Position numbers and translations under genes: made by a program. A stretch of DNA of 64,000 nucleotides from CAVPTL01 sp963729195 (lineage in GTDB: Bacteria; Actinomycetota; Thermoleophilia; Gaiellales; JAICJC01). This document shows positions 25,858-36,510 of this stretch, in pieces; position 1 is the stretch's first letter, and each line of letters starts with the position of its first letter. The stretch is from positions 137,579-201,578 of the forward strand of contig CAVSNF010000031.1 in the NCBI GenBank assembly GCA_963729195.1, written 5' to 3'. The notes under the pieces are model-generated. The model was not told the DNA's origin, did not search any database, and saw only the letters and a list, made by a program, of their open reading frames with translations.

Positions 25858-26783
25858 TTACGGGGCGAGCGCACCGTGGCCGGTGGCGGCCAGGCGCTGT
25901 TCCTCGGCGCGGTAGCTGGAGCGCACCAGCGGCCCGGCAAATACGGCGCCGAAGCCCATCTCCTCGCCGGCCGTCGCGCAGCGCATCGAACTGGGCCGGA
26001 GTGACCCAGCGGTCGAGCTGAAAGATGCTTCGCCGTGGGCTGCAGGTACTGGCCGATGGTGACGACGTCGACCCGGTGTGCGCGCAGATCGCGCATCACC
26101 TCGATCACCTCGTCATCGGTCTCGCCCATGCCGACGATGATGCCGCTCTTGGTCACGATCGGCTCGCGGTCGGGGTGAAGCTCGGCCCACACGTCCTTGG
26201 CCCGGTCGAGCAGATCCAGCGCCTTGTGGTAGTCGCCCTTGGGCCGCACCCGCCGATACAGATGCGCGGCCGTCTCGATGTTGTGATTGAAGACGTCGGG
26301 GGCGGCGGCGAGCACGACCCGCAGCGCCTCCTCCCGGAAGCCGAGGAAGTCGGGCACCAGCACCTCGATGCCGCAACTCGGCCGGGCTCGTCTGATCGCA
26401 CCGATGGTGGCGGCGAAGTGCGCCGAGCCCTTGTCGGGCAGGTCGTCGCGATCGACCGAGGTCACCACCACGTGGCCGAGCGCCATCTTCTGGACGGCCC
26501 GGGCCACCCGCAGCGGCTCCAGCGGATCGGGCGCCTCGGCCGGCCGGCCCGAGGTCACCGCGCAGTACCTGCACGCGCGCGTGCACACGTCGCCCATGAT
26601 CTGGAAGGTGGCCGTACCGCGGCCCCAGCACTCGCCGATGTTGGGGCACTGGGCCTCCTCACACACCGTGTGCAGGCCGCCCTCGCGCATGATCTCGCGC
26701 AGCTCGCCAAAGCGGGTGTTGGCCGACGGCGCGCGCACCTTGATCCAGCTGGGGCGCTCGCGCGTGAGTTCAGACCACGGCAC
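25858..26783 (-). CDS. lipA: Lipoyl synthase, two frameshifts near 3' end
   Basis: Radical-SAM enzyme inserting two sulfurs into protein-bound octanoate. Auxiliary cluster cysteines CEEAQCPNIGEC, radical-SAM CTRACRYC and ATFQIMGD are intact. After QYLQPTAKHL the frame shifts near 26025; QLDRWVTPAQFDALRD follows, a second shift lies near 25975, and the conserved RSSY tail precedes TAA at 25858. GTG 26783 overlaps lipB by 14 bp; in-frame sequence further upstream is lipB shadow. Partner substrate is the E2 encoded two genes upstream. Confidence 0.93.
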
Positions 26784-27444
26784 CGGGAAGCTCCGAGAAC
26801 TCGAGGTCATAGATCTCTGCCAGGTGCCGCGTGACCGGTGCCCGCAGGTCATCGACGGTCACGTCCCGGCCGGTCTCGACGGAGACGGACGTGAACCGGG
26901 CGTCGCCCAGGCCGCAGGCATCGAACAGCTCGTACACGCCCAGATCGAGGTCGGCGTTCAGCGAGAATCCGTGACTCGTCACCCAGCGGGCGCAGCGCAC
27001 GCCGATCGAGGCGATCTTGCGGTCACCCACCCACACGCCGGAGGCGTGGGGCTGATCCAGCGCGTGGCCCTCGATGTCGAACTCCGCCAGCGTCGCGATC
27101 ACCACTCGCTCGAGGTTGCGTACGTATCCGCGCAGATCCCGCCCGCGGGATGTCAGGTCGAGGATCGGGTAGCCGACCAGCTGGCCGGGGCCGTGGTAGG
27201 TCGAGCGGCCGCCGCGCGGCACCTCGACGATCTCGATCCCGCGCCGCTGGTACTCCTCATCGGAGAGCGGCAGTTCGGCCGCGCGGTCGGCGCGCGATCC
27301 CAGCGTGATCACCGGCTCGTGCTCGAGCAGCAGCACCGTGTCGGGCACCGCCCACTGGCTGCGGGCGGCGGCCAGCTCGGTCATCTCGGCCAGTGCCGTG
27401 GCGTACGGCGTGACTCCCAGGTTCTCGACGTACGCCTGGGTCAC
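26770..27444 (-). CDS. lipB: Octanoyl-[ACP]:protein N-octanoyltransferase
   Basis: 224 residues from GTG 27444, overlapping the E2 stop (GTGA). Transfers octanoate from ACP to lipoyl domains. Motifs: GGRSTYHGPGQLVGYPILDL, the catalytic lysine in VGDRKIASIGV, SHGFSLNADLDLG and the catalytic cysteine in FDACGLGD. Lies between E2 and lipA, so octanoylation and sulfur insertion are co-expressed with their target. Intact. Confidence 0.95.
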   Translation of the reverse strand: MTQAYVENLGVTPYATALAEMTELAAARSQWAVPDTVLLLEHEPVITLGSRADRAAELPLSDEEYQRRGIEIVEVPRGGRSTYHGPGQLVGYPILDLTSRGRDLRGYVRNLERVVIATLAEFDIEGHALDQPHASGVWVGDRKIASIGVRCARWVTSHGFSLNADLDLGVYELFDACGLGDARFTSVSVETGRDVTVDDLRAPVTRHLAEIYDLEFSELPGAVV

Positions 27445-28947
27445 AGCCCGAACGAGCCCTCGTCCCACGTCTCCAGATTGTGCTTCAGCTGCGCCATGAA
27501 CTGGGCAGCATAGGCACCGTCCACCAGCCGGTGGTCATAGGACAGGCACAGGAACATCATCGAGCGGATCGCGATGGCGTCGTTGCCGTGCTCGTCGGTG
27601 ACCACCACCGGTCGCTTGACGATCGCCTCGACGTCCAGAATCGCGACCTGGCCCTCGGGGATGATCGGGGTGCCGATCAGCGCACCGAAGACGCCCGGGT
27701 TGGTGATGGTGAAGGTGCCGCCCGACATCTCGTCGGGGGTCAGCGTCTTGCCGCGGGCCTTTCCGGCCAGCTCGACCACCGAGCGGGACAGCCCCAGCAG
27801 GTTCTTCTCGTCGGCACCGCGGATCACCGGCACCATCAGGCCCTTGGAGTCATCCACGGCCACTGCCATTCCCAGGTTCACGTAGTGCTTGATGATGGCG
27901 GTCTCGCCCTGCACCTCGGCGTTGATCCACGGCCACTGCGAGATCGCGTCGAGCGTGGCCAGGGCGACGAACGGGATGTAGGTGAGGTTGACGCCGTGGC
28001 GGGTCTTGTACTCGGCCTTCCAGCGGGTGCGCATGTCGACGATGCCGGTCATGTCGACCTCGACCACCGTGGTGACGTGGGCGGCGGTGTCGAGCGACTG
28101 GCGCATGTGCCGGGCGATCACCTTGCGGATGGTCGAGAAGCGGTACAGCTCCTCGCCGCCGCCGGGGGTGGCAGCTGCGACCGGTGCCGGTGCCGCCGCG
28201 GGGGCGGGTTCGACCACCGGCGGCGGTGGAGGTGCGGCCTGCGGCGTCGCAGGCGGTGGCGTCGGGGCCGCCGCGGGAGCGGCGGGTTCCGGCTCGATGA
28301 TCGCATCCTCCAGCGACGCCGAGAAGTGCGGCACGTCGTGCACCTCGGGCGCAGCTTCGGCCACAGGCTCGGGCGCTACCGCTCCACCGGATTCGATGAA
28401 CTGGCGCACGTCGCGCTTGGTCACCCGGCCACCGTTGCCGGTGCCGGGGATCTGATTGATGTCGAGGTTGTGCTCGGCGAGCATCCGCGCGACCACCGGG
28501 CTGACGAAGCTGCGCCCCTCCTGGTCCTGAGGTTCGGACGATCCGTTGGTGGTGTGATCCGAGGCAGCGGGCGCAGCCGCCGGCGGCGGTGCCGGGGCGG
28601 CGGCCGGCACTTCGGCCGGCTGCGCGGCAACCCGCTCGGCGGGCGTCGAAGGCGGTGTGGCCGGCGGCTCGGATCTGGCCGGTCGAGCCGCCGGCTTCGC
28701 CGGTGTCGATCACGGCGATGCGGGTGTTGACCGGAACGGTCTCGCCCTCTTCGGCCAGCAGTTCTCGGACCACGCCCGACGCGGGCGAAGGAACCTCGGT
28801 GTCGACCTTGTCGGTCGAGATCTCGACGATCGTCTCGTCGGCGGCGATGGTGTCGCCCACGTTCTTGGCCCAGCGGGTGATCGTGCCTTCGGACACGCTC
28901 ACGCCCATCTGGGGCATCACGACGTCGACGAGGATTCCTGTGGTCAT
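27441..28947 (-). CDS. 2-oxoacid dehydrogenase E2 (dihydrolipoyl acyltransferase), one frameshift
   Basis: About 500 residues. N-terminal lipoyl domain with lipoyl-lysine K47 in EISTDKVDTEV; a Pro/Ala linker during which the frame shifts near 28680; peripheral-subunit-binding domain SFVSPVVARMLAEHNLDINQ; second Pro/Ala linker; and catalytic acyltransferase domain ending LSYDHRLVDGAYAAQF with the DHRxxDG motif. Core of a pyruvate, branched-chain or acetoin dehydrogenase; substrate cannot be fixed from sequence. ATG at 28947 is 13 bp after E1beta. Confidence 0.9.
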
Positions 28948-28960
28948 GGCGAATCAGCTC

Positions 28961-29938
28961 CTAATAGCTGGAAAGCTTGTCGATGGCTGCCAGGACGTCT
29001 TCCACCTGGGGAAGGAAGGCCTTCTCCAGCGGTGGTGAGAACGGCACCGGAGTGTCGGGTGCGGTGACGCGCACCACCGGGCCGTCGAGATTGTGAAAGG
29101 CCTCCTCGGCGATGGTGGCCGCGATCTCGGCGCCGAACCCGGATGTGTGCGTGTCCTCATGCAAGACGATCACTTTGCTTGTCTTCGACACCGACTCCAA
29201 CACCGCCTCCCTGTCCCAGGGGGTGATTGTGCGCAGATCGATGATTTCGACCGACGTGCCGTCGGCCTCGGCGGCCTGCTCGGCGGCCTCCTCGGCCGTG
29301 TACACCATCGCTCCGTAGGTGACGATGGTGAGGTCGTCGCCGGCCCGATGGATGCGGGCCTTGCCGAACTCGACCACGTGTTCTCCCTCGGGCACCTCAC
29401 CCTTGATCCGGCGGTAGAGATGCTTGTGCTCGAAGAACAGCACCGGGTTGGGGTCGCGGATGGCTTGCACGATCAGGCCCTTGGCGTCGGCCGGGGTGGC
29501 CGGACAGGCGATCTTGAGTCCCGGGCAGTGGGCGAAGAAGCCCTCGGGATTCTGTGAGTGGAAGGGGCCGCCCGAGAAGCCGCCGCCGGAGGGCAGCCGC
29601 ACCACGATCGGCACCGGTGTGCCGACCCGGTAGTGCTGCTTGGCGGCGACCGTCACCAGCTGGTCGAACGCGCACGAGACGAAATCGGAGAACTGCATCT
29701 CGCACACCGGCCGCATGCCCATCAGCGCCGCCCCGGTACACGCGCCGGTGATGGCGGTCTCCGACAGCGGCGCGTCGATCACGCGATCCTCGCCGAACTC
29801 CTGCAGAAAGCCCTGAGTCACCTTGAACGCACCGCCGTAGACGGCGATGTCCTCTCCCAGCAGAAACACGCGCTGGTCACGCCGCATCTCCTCGCGGAGC
29901 CCTTCGGAGATCGCCTGCAGGTAGGTCTTTGTGGTCAC
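28961..29938 (-). CDS. 2-oxoacid dehydrogenase E1 component, beta subunit
   Basis: 325 residues. Transketolase-type pyrimidine-binding domain: VFLLGEDIAVYGGAFKVTQG, DAPLSETAITGACTGAALMG, RLPSGGGFSGGPFHSQNPE, and the C-terminal transketolase domain SKVIVLHEDTHTSGFGAEIA. Forms an alpha2beta2 thiamine-diphosphate enzyme with the product of the next gene upstream, decarboxylating the 2-oxoacid and loading the E2 lipoyl group. Intact. Confidence 0.92.
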   Translation of the reverse strand: MTTKTYLQAISEGLREEMRRDQRVFLLGEDIAVYGGAFKVTQGFLQEFGEDRVIDAPLSETAITGACTGAALMGMRPVCEMQFSDFVSCAFDQLVTVAAKQHYRVGTPVPIVVRLPSGGGFSGGPFHSQNPEGFFAHCPGLKIACPATPADAKGLIVQAIRDPNPVLFFEHKHLYRRIKGEVPEGEHVVEFGKARIHRAGDDLTIVTYGAMVYTAEEAAEQAAEADGTSVEIIDLRTITPWDREAVLESVSKTSKVIVLHEDTHTSGFGAEIAATIAEEAFHNLDGPVVRVTAPDTPVPFSPPLEKAFLPQVEDVLAAIDKLSSY

Positions 29939-30007
29939 GGGCTCCTCGTCATCGGTGGTGGGGTGTGTCGAGCTCCTCGGGGTCGGCGTAGACCCCCGTC
30001 GGCGACG

Positions 30008-31054
30008 CTACCGGCGGGGGGCATGCGCGCCGGCCTCGGCGCGTTTGACGGCTTCGTTCATGAGGTGCTTGACCTCCAGCGAGATCTCGTCCTCGGTGGA
30101 TTCGTCCAGCAGATCGTTGGTCTTCAGCCACCGCCGGAAGCGCTCGATCGGATCCTTGCGGGCATACGCCTCGAGCAGCTCGCGGGGGACATAGAAGGCG
30201 TCGTCGTGGACGGCGTGGCCCTCCATCCGCAGCGTCACCAGCTCCAGCAGCGTGGGGCCGCCCCCGGCCCGCGCCTTCTCGATGGCGAGGTGGGCCTCGC
30301 GGTAGACCGTGAGCACGTCGGTGCCGTCGACCACGACGCCCTCGAACCCATACGCATGGGCGCGGTCGGCCAGGTGGTCGCAGGCGAACTCGAGCCGGTT
30401 GGGGGTCGAGTAGGCGTACTGGTTTTGATCGACGATGAACACCACCGGCAGCTTGTGCACCCCGGCCATGTTCATCGCCTCGTGGGCGTCGCCGCGGGCC
30501 ATCGCGCCGTCGCCGCTCCAGGCCACCGCCACCCGCGGCTCGCTGCGCAGCTTGAACGCCAGGGCCGCGCCGACTGCCACCGGCATCAGCGCCGGCAGGT
30601 GGCTGACCATCGCGATCAGGCCGAGGTGGATGTCGGCCATGTGGACGTTGCCGTCGCGGCCGGCGGCCAGGCCGTCGGCCTTGCCCATGTACTGGGCGAA
30701 GATTCGCCAGGGATCGGTGCCGCGGGTGACGTGCACTCCCATATCGCGCTGCACCGGCGTGCCCACGTCGTCGATCCGCATCGCGGTGGCGACCCCGACG
30801 GAGGCGGCCTCGTTGCCGCGGCCGGTGTAGAAGCTGCCCGGGATCTTGCCCTGGCGATAGAGGATGTGTCCGCGCTCCTCGATGCCACGCGTGATCAGCA
30901 TGTTGCGGTAGATCTGGAGGACGTCCTCGCGATCGAGATCCGCATCTCGGACTTCCGCTGCCGACCCCACCGGCGTGGCTTCCCGTGCGACTGCCATTCC
31001 TGCTTGAACCTTAGCGGAGGAGGTGGCCGAATCCGCAGTTGTCATCGTGGCCAC
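30008..31054 (-). CDS. 2-oxoacid dehydrogenase E1 component, alpha subunit
   Basis: 348 residues (start at 31054 or the ATG 9 bp further in). Thiamine-diphosphate motif GDGAMARGDAHEAMNMAGVH ending in VDQNQYAYS; LITRGIEERGHILYRQGKIP and GSFYTGRGNEAASVG near the N terminus; RMEGHAVHDDAFYVP is the loop that in other family members separates pyruvate, acetoin and branched-chain enzymes, without a clear verdict here. First gene of the E1alpha-E1beta-E2-lipB-lipA operon. The 69-bp gap to E1beta holds no clear site. Intact. Confidence 0.9.
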   Translation of the reverse strand: MATMTTADSATSSAKVQAGMAVAREATPVGSAAEVRDADLDREDVLQIYRNMLITRGIEERGHILYRQGKIPGSFYTGRGNEAASVGVATAMRIDDVGTPVQRDMGVHVTRGTDPWRIFAQYMGKADGLAAGRDGNVHMADIHLGLIAMVSHLPALMPVAVGAALAFKLRSEPRVAVAWSGDGAMARGDAHEAMNMAGVHKLPVVFIVDQNQYAYSTPNRLEFACDHLADRAHAYGFEGVVVDGTDVLTVYREAHLAIEKARAGGGPTLLELVTLRMEGHAVHDDAFYVPRELLEAYARKDPIERFRRWLKTNDLLDESTEDEISLEVKHLMNEAVKRAEAGAHAPRR

Positions 31055-31077
31055 GTCGCGTGTGCAAGAATCGGGAG

Positions 31078-31392
31078 ATGGGGTATGACCGGTCGCGGGA
31101 GCTGGGTGACTGCTGCGGGTTTTGCCTGCAGTGCGGTTGGGGTCGCCGGTTCATGGCCGGCGGTGCGGCTGCGGTGCCCAGCGAGTGTCCTGATTGTGGA
31201 GGTGTGGTGATCACCGAATGTCAGAGTTGCGGCCGGCCGATTTCGTCGATGATGGCGCTCACCTGCGCCGGTTGCCGGGCGGAGCTGCGCCCTGCGAGCC
31301 TGTTCGGCACCGACATCCGGCGCAAGCCCGAACGACATGTTCGGCTTGACGCCATGGGTCTTGGTGACGATAACGAGAGAACGCCCTCGTGA
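31078..31392 (+). CDS. Small multi-zinc-ribbon protein
   Basis: 104 residues from ATG 31078. Four paired-cysteine knuckles are visible: CCGFCLQCGWG, CPDCGG, CQSCGRP and CAGCRAE, so two zinc ribbons are likely. No enzymatic motif. It is divergent from E1alpha and overlaps the next gene by GTGA, forming a three-gene coupled set with a degenerate GGDEF and an MBL-like protein. Function unknown; a nucleic-acid or protein-binding adaptor is possible. Confidence 0.65.
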   Translation: MGYDRSRELGDCCGFCLQCGWGRRFMAGGAAAVPSECPDCGGVVITECQSCGRPISSMMALTCAGCRAELRPASLFGTDIRRKPERHVRLDAMGLGDDNERTPS

Positions 31393-32049
31393 CCTCAACT
31401 CTGTCCCTCTTTGTGATCGCGTTCCTGTGCGGCGCCCTTGTGGCTGCCGCGCTCGCGGTCGTGCGCGAACGCCGCAAGGTGCACGCGCTGGGCGAGGAGG
31501 TTGCCGATCTGCGCGACGAGACCGCCCTTCTGGAGCGTCGCGACGAGGCCACCGGCCTGTTCAACAGCCGCTACTTCGTGGAGGCGCTGACCCGCGAGAT
31601 CGAGCGGTCGCGCACCTACGGACGGCCGCTGGCGCTGGCACTGGCGAGCGTCGAGACGCGCTCGCCCGGCGACGACGATGTCGCTGGAGAGAACCTTGCG
31701 AGAGCTGGGCGTCGCGATCGGCGGCAGCGTCCGCGCGATCGACCTGGCCTGTCGGGTCGGCTCGACCGAGTACGGAGTGATCATGCCCGAGACCGACACC
31801 AAGGCCGCCTCGGTGGCGGCTGAGCGGGTGCTGCGAGCGGTCGCCCGGGCCGGCAGCAAGGGCGATTCGCAGCCCCATGCCGCGGTCGGGATCGCCGCCT
31901 GCCCGGCTCATGCCGAGACCTTTGAGGAGCTGATCGAGCGGGCCGGATCGGCGCTTCGCAGCGCCCGCGAGGCTGTGCGTGAGGAGTCTGCGAGCAAGCC
32001 CGGCACGGTGACCGTGTCGATGGCAGTGTGGGACGACGTCGACGAGTGA
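31389..32049 (+). CDS. Degenerate GGDEF-domain membrane protein, one frameshift
   Basis: An N-terminal transmembrane helix (LFVIAFLCGALVAAALAVV) and coiled coil lead to a GGDEF-like fold: DEATGLFNSRYFVEALTREI matches the D-x-L-T-G-L-x-N-R-R-x-F start. After a shift near 31675 the site that should read GGDEF is RVGSTEYGVIMP, so the catalytic acidic residues are replaced and cyclase activity is unlikely. AVGIAACPAHAETFEELIER completes the domain. Overlaps both neighbours by 4 bp. Confidence 0.75.
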
Positions 32050-32706
32050 CCGCGGGTGTGCGTGACCTGGGCGGTGGGTTGTGGACGTGGACGGCGAGGC
32101 ATCCCGAGTGGCATCCGGGCGAGTTCGGCGCGGTCGTTCGCAGCTACGCCGCTCGCAGCGGCGATCACACCCTGCTGATCGACCCGCTGGTGCTGTCCGA
32201 CGAGACCTGGGAAGAGCTGGACGGGATCGTCACCGGCCCGGTCGATACGGTGATCACGATCGGCTATCACGTGCGCTCGGCCGAGGCCGCCCAGAGCCGC
32301 TACGGGGGGTTGATCTACGGCCCGGCGGCTGTGGCCAAGCGGCTGCGCTCGATCCGGTCGTTTCGCCCCTTTGCGGCCGGCGACACGCTGCCGTTCGGGG
32401 CCGATCGCCCACCCGGTGGGCAATCCTCGCCGCCAGGAGACGCCGCTGGAGCTGCCCGAGTTCAGCGCGCTGGTGTTCGGCGACGCGGTGGTCGAGACCG
32501 GCGGTGAGCTCAAGGTGTGGGTGCAGGCACCGCTCACCGAGAAGCGGCTGCAGTGGTACTGGACACGGTTTCGGCCGAGCGTCGAGCCGCTCACCGAGCT
32601 GGGTGTCGAGCGGGTGCTGGTGACCCACGGCGAGCCGGTGATGGAGCACGGCTCGCAGGAGCTGACCGCAGCCCTCGACCGGCCCTGGTACCACCGGCCG
32701 GTGTAG
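32046..32706 (+). CDS. MBL-fold-like protein, one frameshift
   Basis: About 220 residues. Starts at GTG 32046 (GTGA overlap). DHTLLIDPLVLSDETWEEL, TVITIGYHVRSAEA and the C-terminal VERVLVTHGEPVMEHGSQEL are arranged as in metallo-beta-lactamase-fold proteins, but the H-x-H-x-D-H zinc motif is not evident, so metal binding is doubtful. Frame shifts near 32405. Family assignment is tentative. Confidence 0.55.
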
Positions 32707-32707
32707 A

Positions 32708-33058
32708 CTAGTCGCTTCGGATCTCGGAGAAGTGGATCACGGTGACCGTGTCCTCTTCGGAGACGTCGCGGTTGTACAGCTGGCCGAGGAAGGTGACGAA
32801 CTCCTCGATGTGGCGGATCTCGGGGTTGTCGTGCTGGATCTCGCGCGGCGAGACTTCGCGCAGAGGCTTGACCTCGACCTTGTCGATGACCGCGTCGAAG
32901 ATCCGCTGGCGCACGTTGAAGCGCTGACCGGCCAGCACCGCCACCACCAGCCCCTTCTTGTACTTGACCGACTTGTCGCCCAGGCGGATGGTCGCGGTCT
33001 TCCGCCGGTGGCGGAGCTGATCGGCCACCATCGGGGAGTAGAAGTTGAGGGCGAGCAT
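32708..33058 (-). CDS. ASCH-domain-like protein
   Basis: 116 residues. MLALNFYSPMVADQLRHRRK, TATIRLGDKSVKYKKGLVVA and a following VEVKPLREVSPREI resemble ASCH-type beta-barrel domains (predicted RNA-binding, pseudouridine-like fold). It converges on the MBL-like gene with a 1-bp gap and is divergent from the MFS gene. Intact. Function unknown. Confidence 0.6.
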   Translation of the reverse strand: MLALNFYSPMVADQLRHRRKTATIRLGDKSVKYKKGLVVAVLAGQRFNVRQRIFDAVIDKVEVKPLREVSPREIQHDNPEIRHIEEFVTFLGQLYNRDVSEEDTVTVIHFSEIRSD

Positions 33059-33127
33059 CGCTGGCAGATCATAACCACCGGCCGCACTCGGGGCGGCTTC
33101 GACCGCTGTCCGGTAGCGTCACCGCCG

Positions 33128-34274
33128 ATGCGAGATCGGGCCCAGGTCGTATACGCGATCGTTTTCCTCGACCTGGTGATGATGTTCGCCCTGATTCCGC
33201 TGCTGCCCGAGTACCAGGAGCAGTTCGGCCTGACCAAGACACAGTCCGGCCTGGTGGTCGCGGCCTACAGCATCGTGGTGTTGGTGTTGTCATTTCCCGT
33301 GGGGTGGCTGGCCGACCGCTTCGGCCCGCGCCGGCTCACGATCATGGGCGCGGGGCTGATGGCGGTGTCCACCCCTGCGTATGCATTTGGGAGCGACTTC
33401 TGGGCGCTGATGGCCGCTCGCGGGCTGCAGGGAGCGGCGTCGGCGATCTCGTGGACGGCCGCGCTGGCATGGCTGATGACCGTGAATCCGCCGGAGCGGC
33501 GGGGGCGGGTGCTGGGCACGGCCACGGGTGCCGGCACGGCCGGCATTCTGATCGGGCCGGTGTTCGGCGGAGTGCTGGGCTCGCTGTTTGGGATCCGTGC
33601 CCCGTTCATCGTGCTGGGGGTGGTCGCGGCGGCGATCACGGTCGCGGCGCTCTTTACCTCGACGCCTCCCAAGGCGGTGTTCGAGCGGGCCAGCCTGGCC
33701 GCGGTGGTCAAGCGCGGGTTCGGCGAGACGGCGATTCTGGCGGCGTGCGATCCTGATCTTCCTGGCCGCGGTGGTGGGCGGCGCGATCGAGACGCTGGTA
33801 CCGCTGCATCTCGGCCGCGACGGCTACTCGTCCGCCGCGATCACGGCGGTGCTGGCGCTGACGGGGCTGTTGTCGGTGATCACCAACCGCTCGGTGGGCC
33901 AGCTCTCCGATCGCATCTCCGGCAGGCGGATCGCGCTTCTGTCGTGCGCCGGCACGATCGCGGGGATCGCGTTGCTGGCGGTGGCGCCGACCGCCGCGGC
34001 GGTGGCGGTGGTGTTCATCGTGATCACGCCGCCGATCTCGGGCCTGTACGCGATCGGGTATCCGATGTCGGCTCGGGGAGCCGATCGCGCCGCATTGGGG
34101 CACTCCAGCGTGTTTGGTCTGATCAATGTCATCTGGGGGGCGGGATTCGTGTTTGGCCCGGCTGCAGGTGCGGCCATCGCCGCCGGCACCTCCGACTCGG
34201 TGGCATACCTGGTGATGCTCGTAATCATGGTTGTGGGAGCCGGATTCGTGAGGAGATTGGCACTCGACTGGTGA
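33128..34274 (+). CDS. MFS transporter, one frameshift
   Basis: About 380 residues, 12 transmembrane helices. MFS loop motif GWLADRFGPRRLTIMG lies between helices 2 and 3; GTATGAGTAGILIGPVFGGV is the antiporter motif C type of helix 5, suggesting drug efflux. A shift near 33750 joins to ILIFLAAVVGGAIETLVPLH and SVGQLSDRISGRR. The TGA at 34272-34274 lies in the spacer of the first CIRCE operator of groESL. Substrate unknown. Confidence 0.85.
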
Positions 34275-34283
34275 GAGTGCCAA
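34257..34283. promoter_or_regulatory. CIRCE operator 1
   Basis: TTGGCACTC, 9-bp spacer, GAGTGCCAA: a perfect inverted repeat matching the HrcA-binding CIRCE consensus (TTAGCACTC-N9-GAGTGCTAA) apart from the symmetric A-to-G/T-to-C change. Lies upstream of the -35 and overlaps the 3' end of the MFS gene. Confidence 0.92.
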
Positions 34284-34292
34284 CGTTCTGCC

Positions 34293-34321
34293 TTGACGCT
34301 CGGGTAGGTGCCAGATACCAT
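34293..34321 (+). promoter_or_regulatory. groESL promoter between two CIRCE elements
   Basis: TTGACG (34293-34298) and TACCAT (34316-34321) are separated by exactly 17 bp. Transcription would start near 34328, inside the second CIRCE, so bound HrcA would block initiation. An extra inverted repeat GTGCCAGAT-N7-ATCTGGCAC (34308-34332) overlaps the -10. Confidence 0.75.
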
Positions 34322-34325
34322 GCAT

Positions 34326-34352
34326 CTGGCACTCAATGGGTCAGAGTGCCAA
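34326..34352. promoter_or_regulatory. CIRCE operator 2
   Basis: CTGGCACTC, 9-bp spacer, GAGTGCCAA; one mismatch at the outer base. At the predicted transcription start of groESL. Together with CIRCE 1 it implies HrcA heat-shock repression; hrcA itself is not in the window. Confidence 0.92.
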
Positions 34353-34385
34353 TCCTGTCCGACCCAAATCCCCAGGGAGGAATGC

Positions 34386-34694
34386 ATGGATCTTAAGCCT
34401 CTGGGCGACCGTGTGATCGTCGAAGTCCTCGATGAAGAGGAAGTCACGTACAGCGGCATCGTCCTGCCTGATACGGCCAAAGAGAAGCCGCAACGCGGCA
34501 AGGTGCTGGCGACCGGTCCCGGCCGCTACGAGGACGGCAAGCTCGTCCCGCTCGACGTGAAGAAGAACGACGAGATCGTCTTCTCCAAGTACGGCGGCAC
34601 TGAGATCAAGGTCGGAGCCGAGGAGTATCTGATTCTGCGTGAGTCAGACATCCTGGCGAAGGTCGTTTCCAGCAAAGTCGCCTCGAAAGCGTAG
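34386..34694 (+). CDS. groES: Co-chaperonin GroES
   Basis: 102 residues from ATG 34386 with CAGGGAGG 5-12 bp upstream; open sequence before it is untranslated leader. Standard Cpn10: LKPLGDRVIVEVLDEEEVT, mobile-loop region SGIVLPDTAKEKPQRG, and NDEIVFSKYGGTEIKVGAEE. Caps the GroEL ring. Followed after 10 bp by groEL. Intact. Confidence 0.97.
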   Translation: MDLKPLGDRVIVEVLDEEEVTYSGIVLPDTAKEKPQRGKVLATGPGRYEDGKLVPLDVKKNDEIVFSKYGGTEIKVGAEEYLILRESDILAKVVSSKVASKA

Positions 34695-34704
34695 GGAGAG
34701 CTGA

Positions 34705-36327
<1,623 letters not shown>

Positions 36328-36353
36328 CCCATCTGTCTGAGCGGTTGAGTACT

Positions 36354-36383
36354 CCGAGGGGCCCGGGCAACCGGGCCCCTCGG
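36354..36383 (+). terminator. Intrinsic terminator of groESL
   Basis: Perfect 13-bp stem CCGAGGGGCCCGG with loop GCAA, followed by TCTTG. 27 bp after the groEL stop. Confidence 0.85.
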
Positions 36384-36433
36384 TCTTGAGGCTGGCCCAA
36401 GGGCGCTCGTCGCACTTGAGCGTCGGCAGGTCG

Positions 36434-36465
36434 GTGAATAATTGTGCCAGGCACCGATTATTCAC
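36434..36465. repeat. Dispersed palindrome, copy 5 (imperfect)
   Basis: 32-bp variant with arms GTGAATAATTGTGCC and GGCACCGATTATTCAC; one base is lost from the left arm so symmetry is broken. 15 bp from copy 6. Confidence 0.85.
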
Positions 36466-36479
36466 CCCAGGCGTGGGTG

Positions 36480-36510
36480 GTGAATAACGGTGCCAGGCAC
36501 CGTTATTCAC
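36480..36510. repeat. Dispersed palindrome, copy 6
   Basis: Perfect 31-bp palindrome, arms GTGAATAACGGTGCC, central A. Gives the TGA stop of the minus-strand EamA gene (36507-36509). Lies between convergent groEL and EamA genes. Confidence 0.95.

Noticed and set aside
31389..32049. Active diguanylate cyclase
   Set aside because: The active-site motif is GSTEY instead of GG(D/E)EF.
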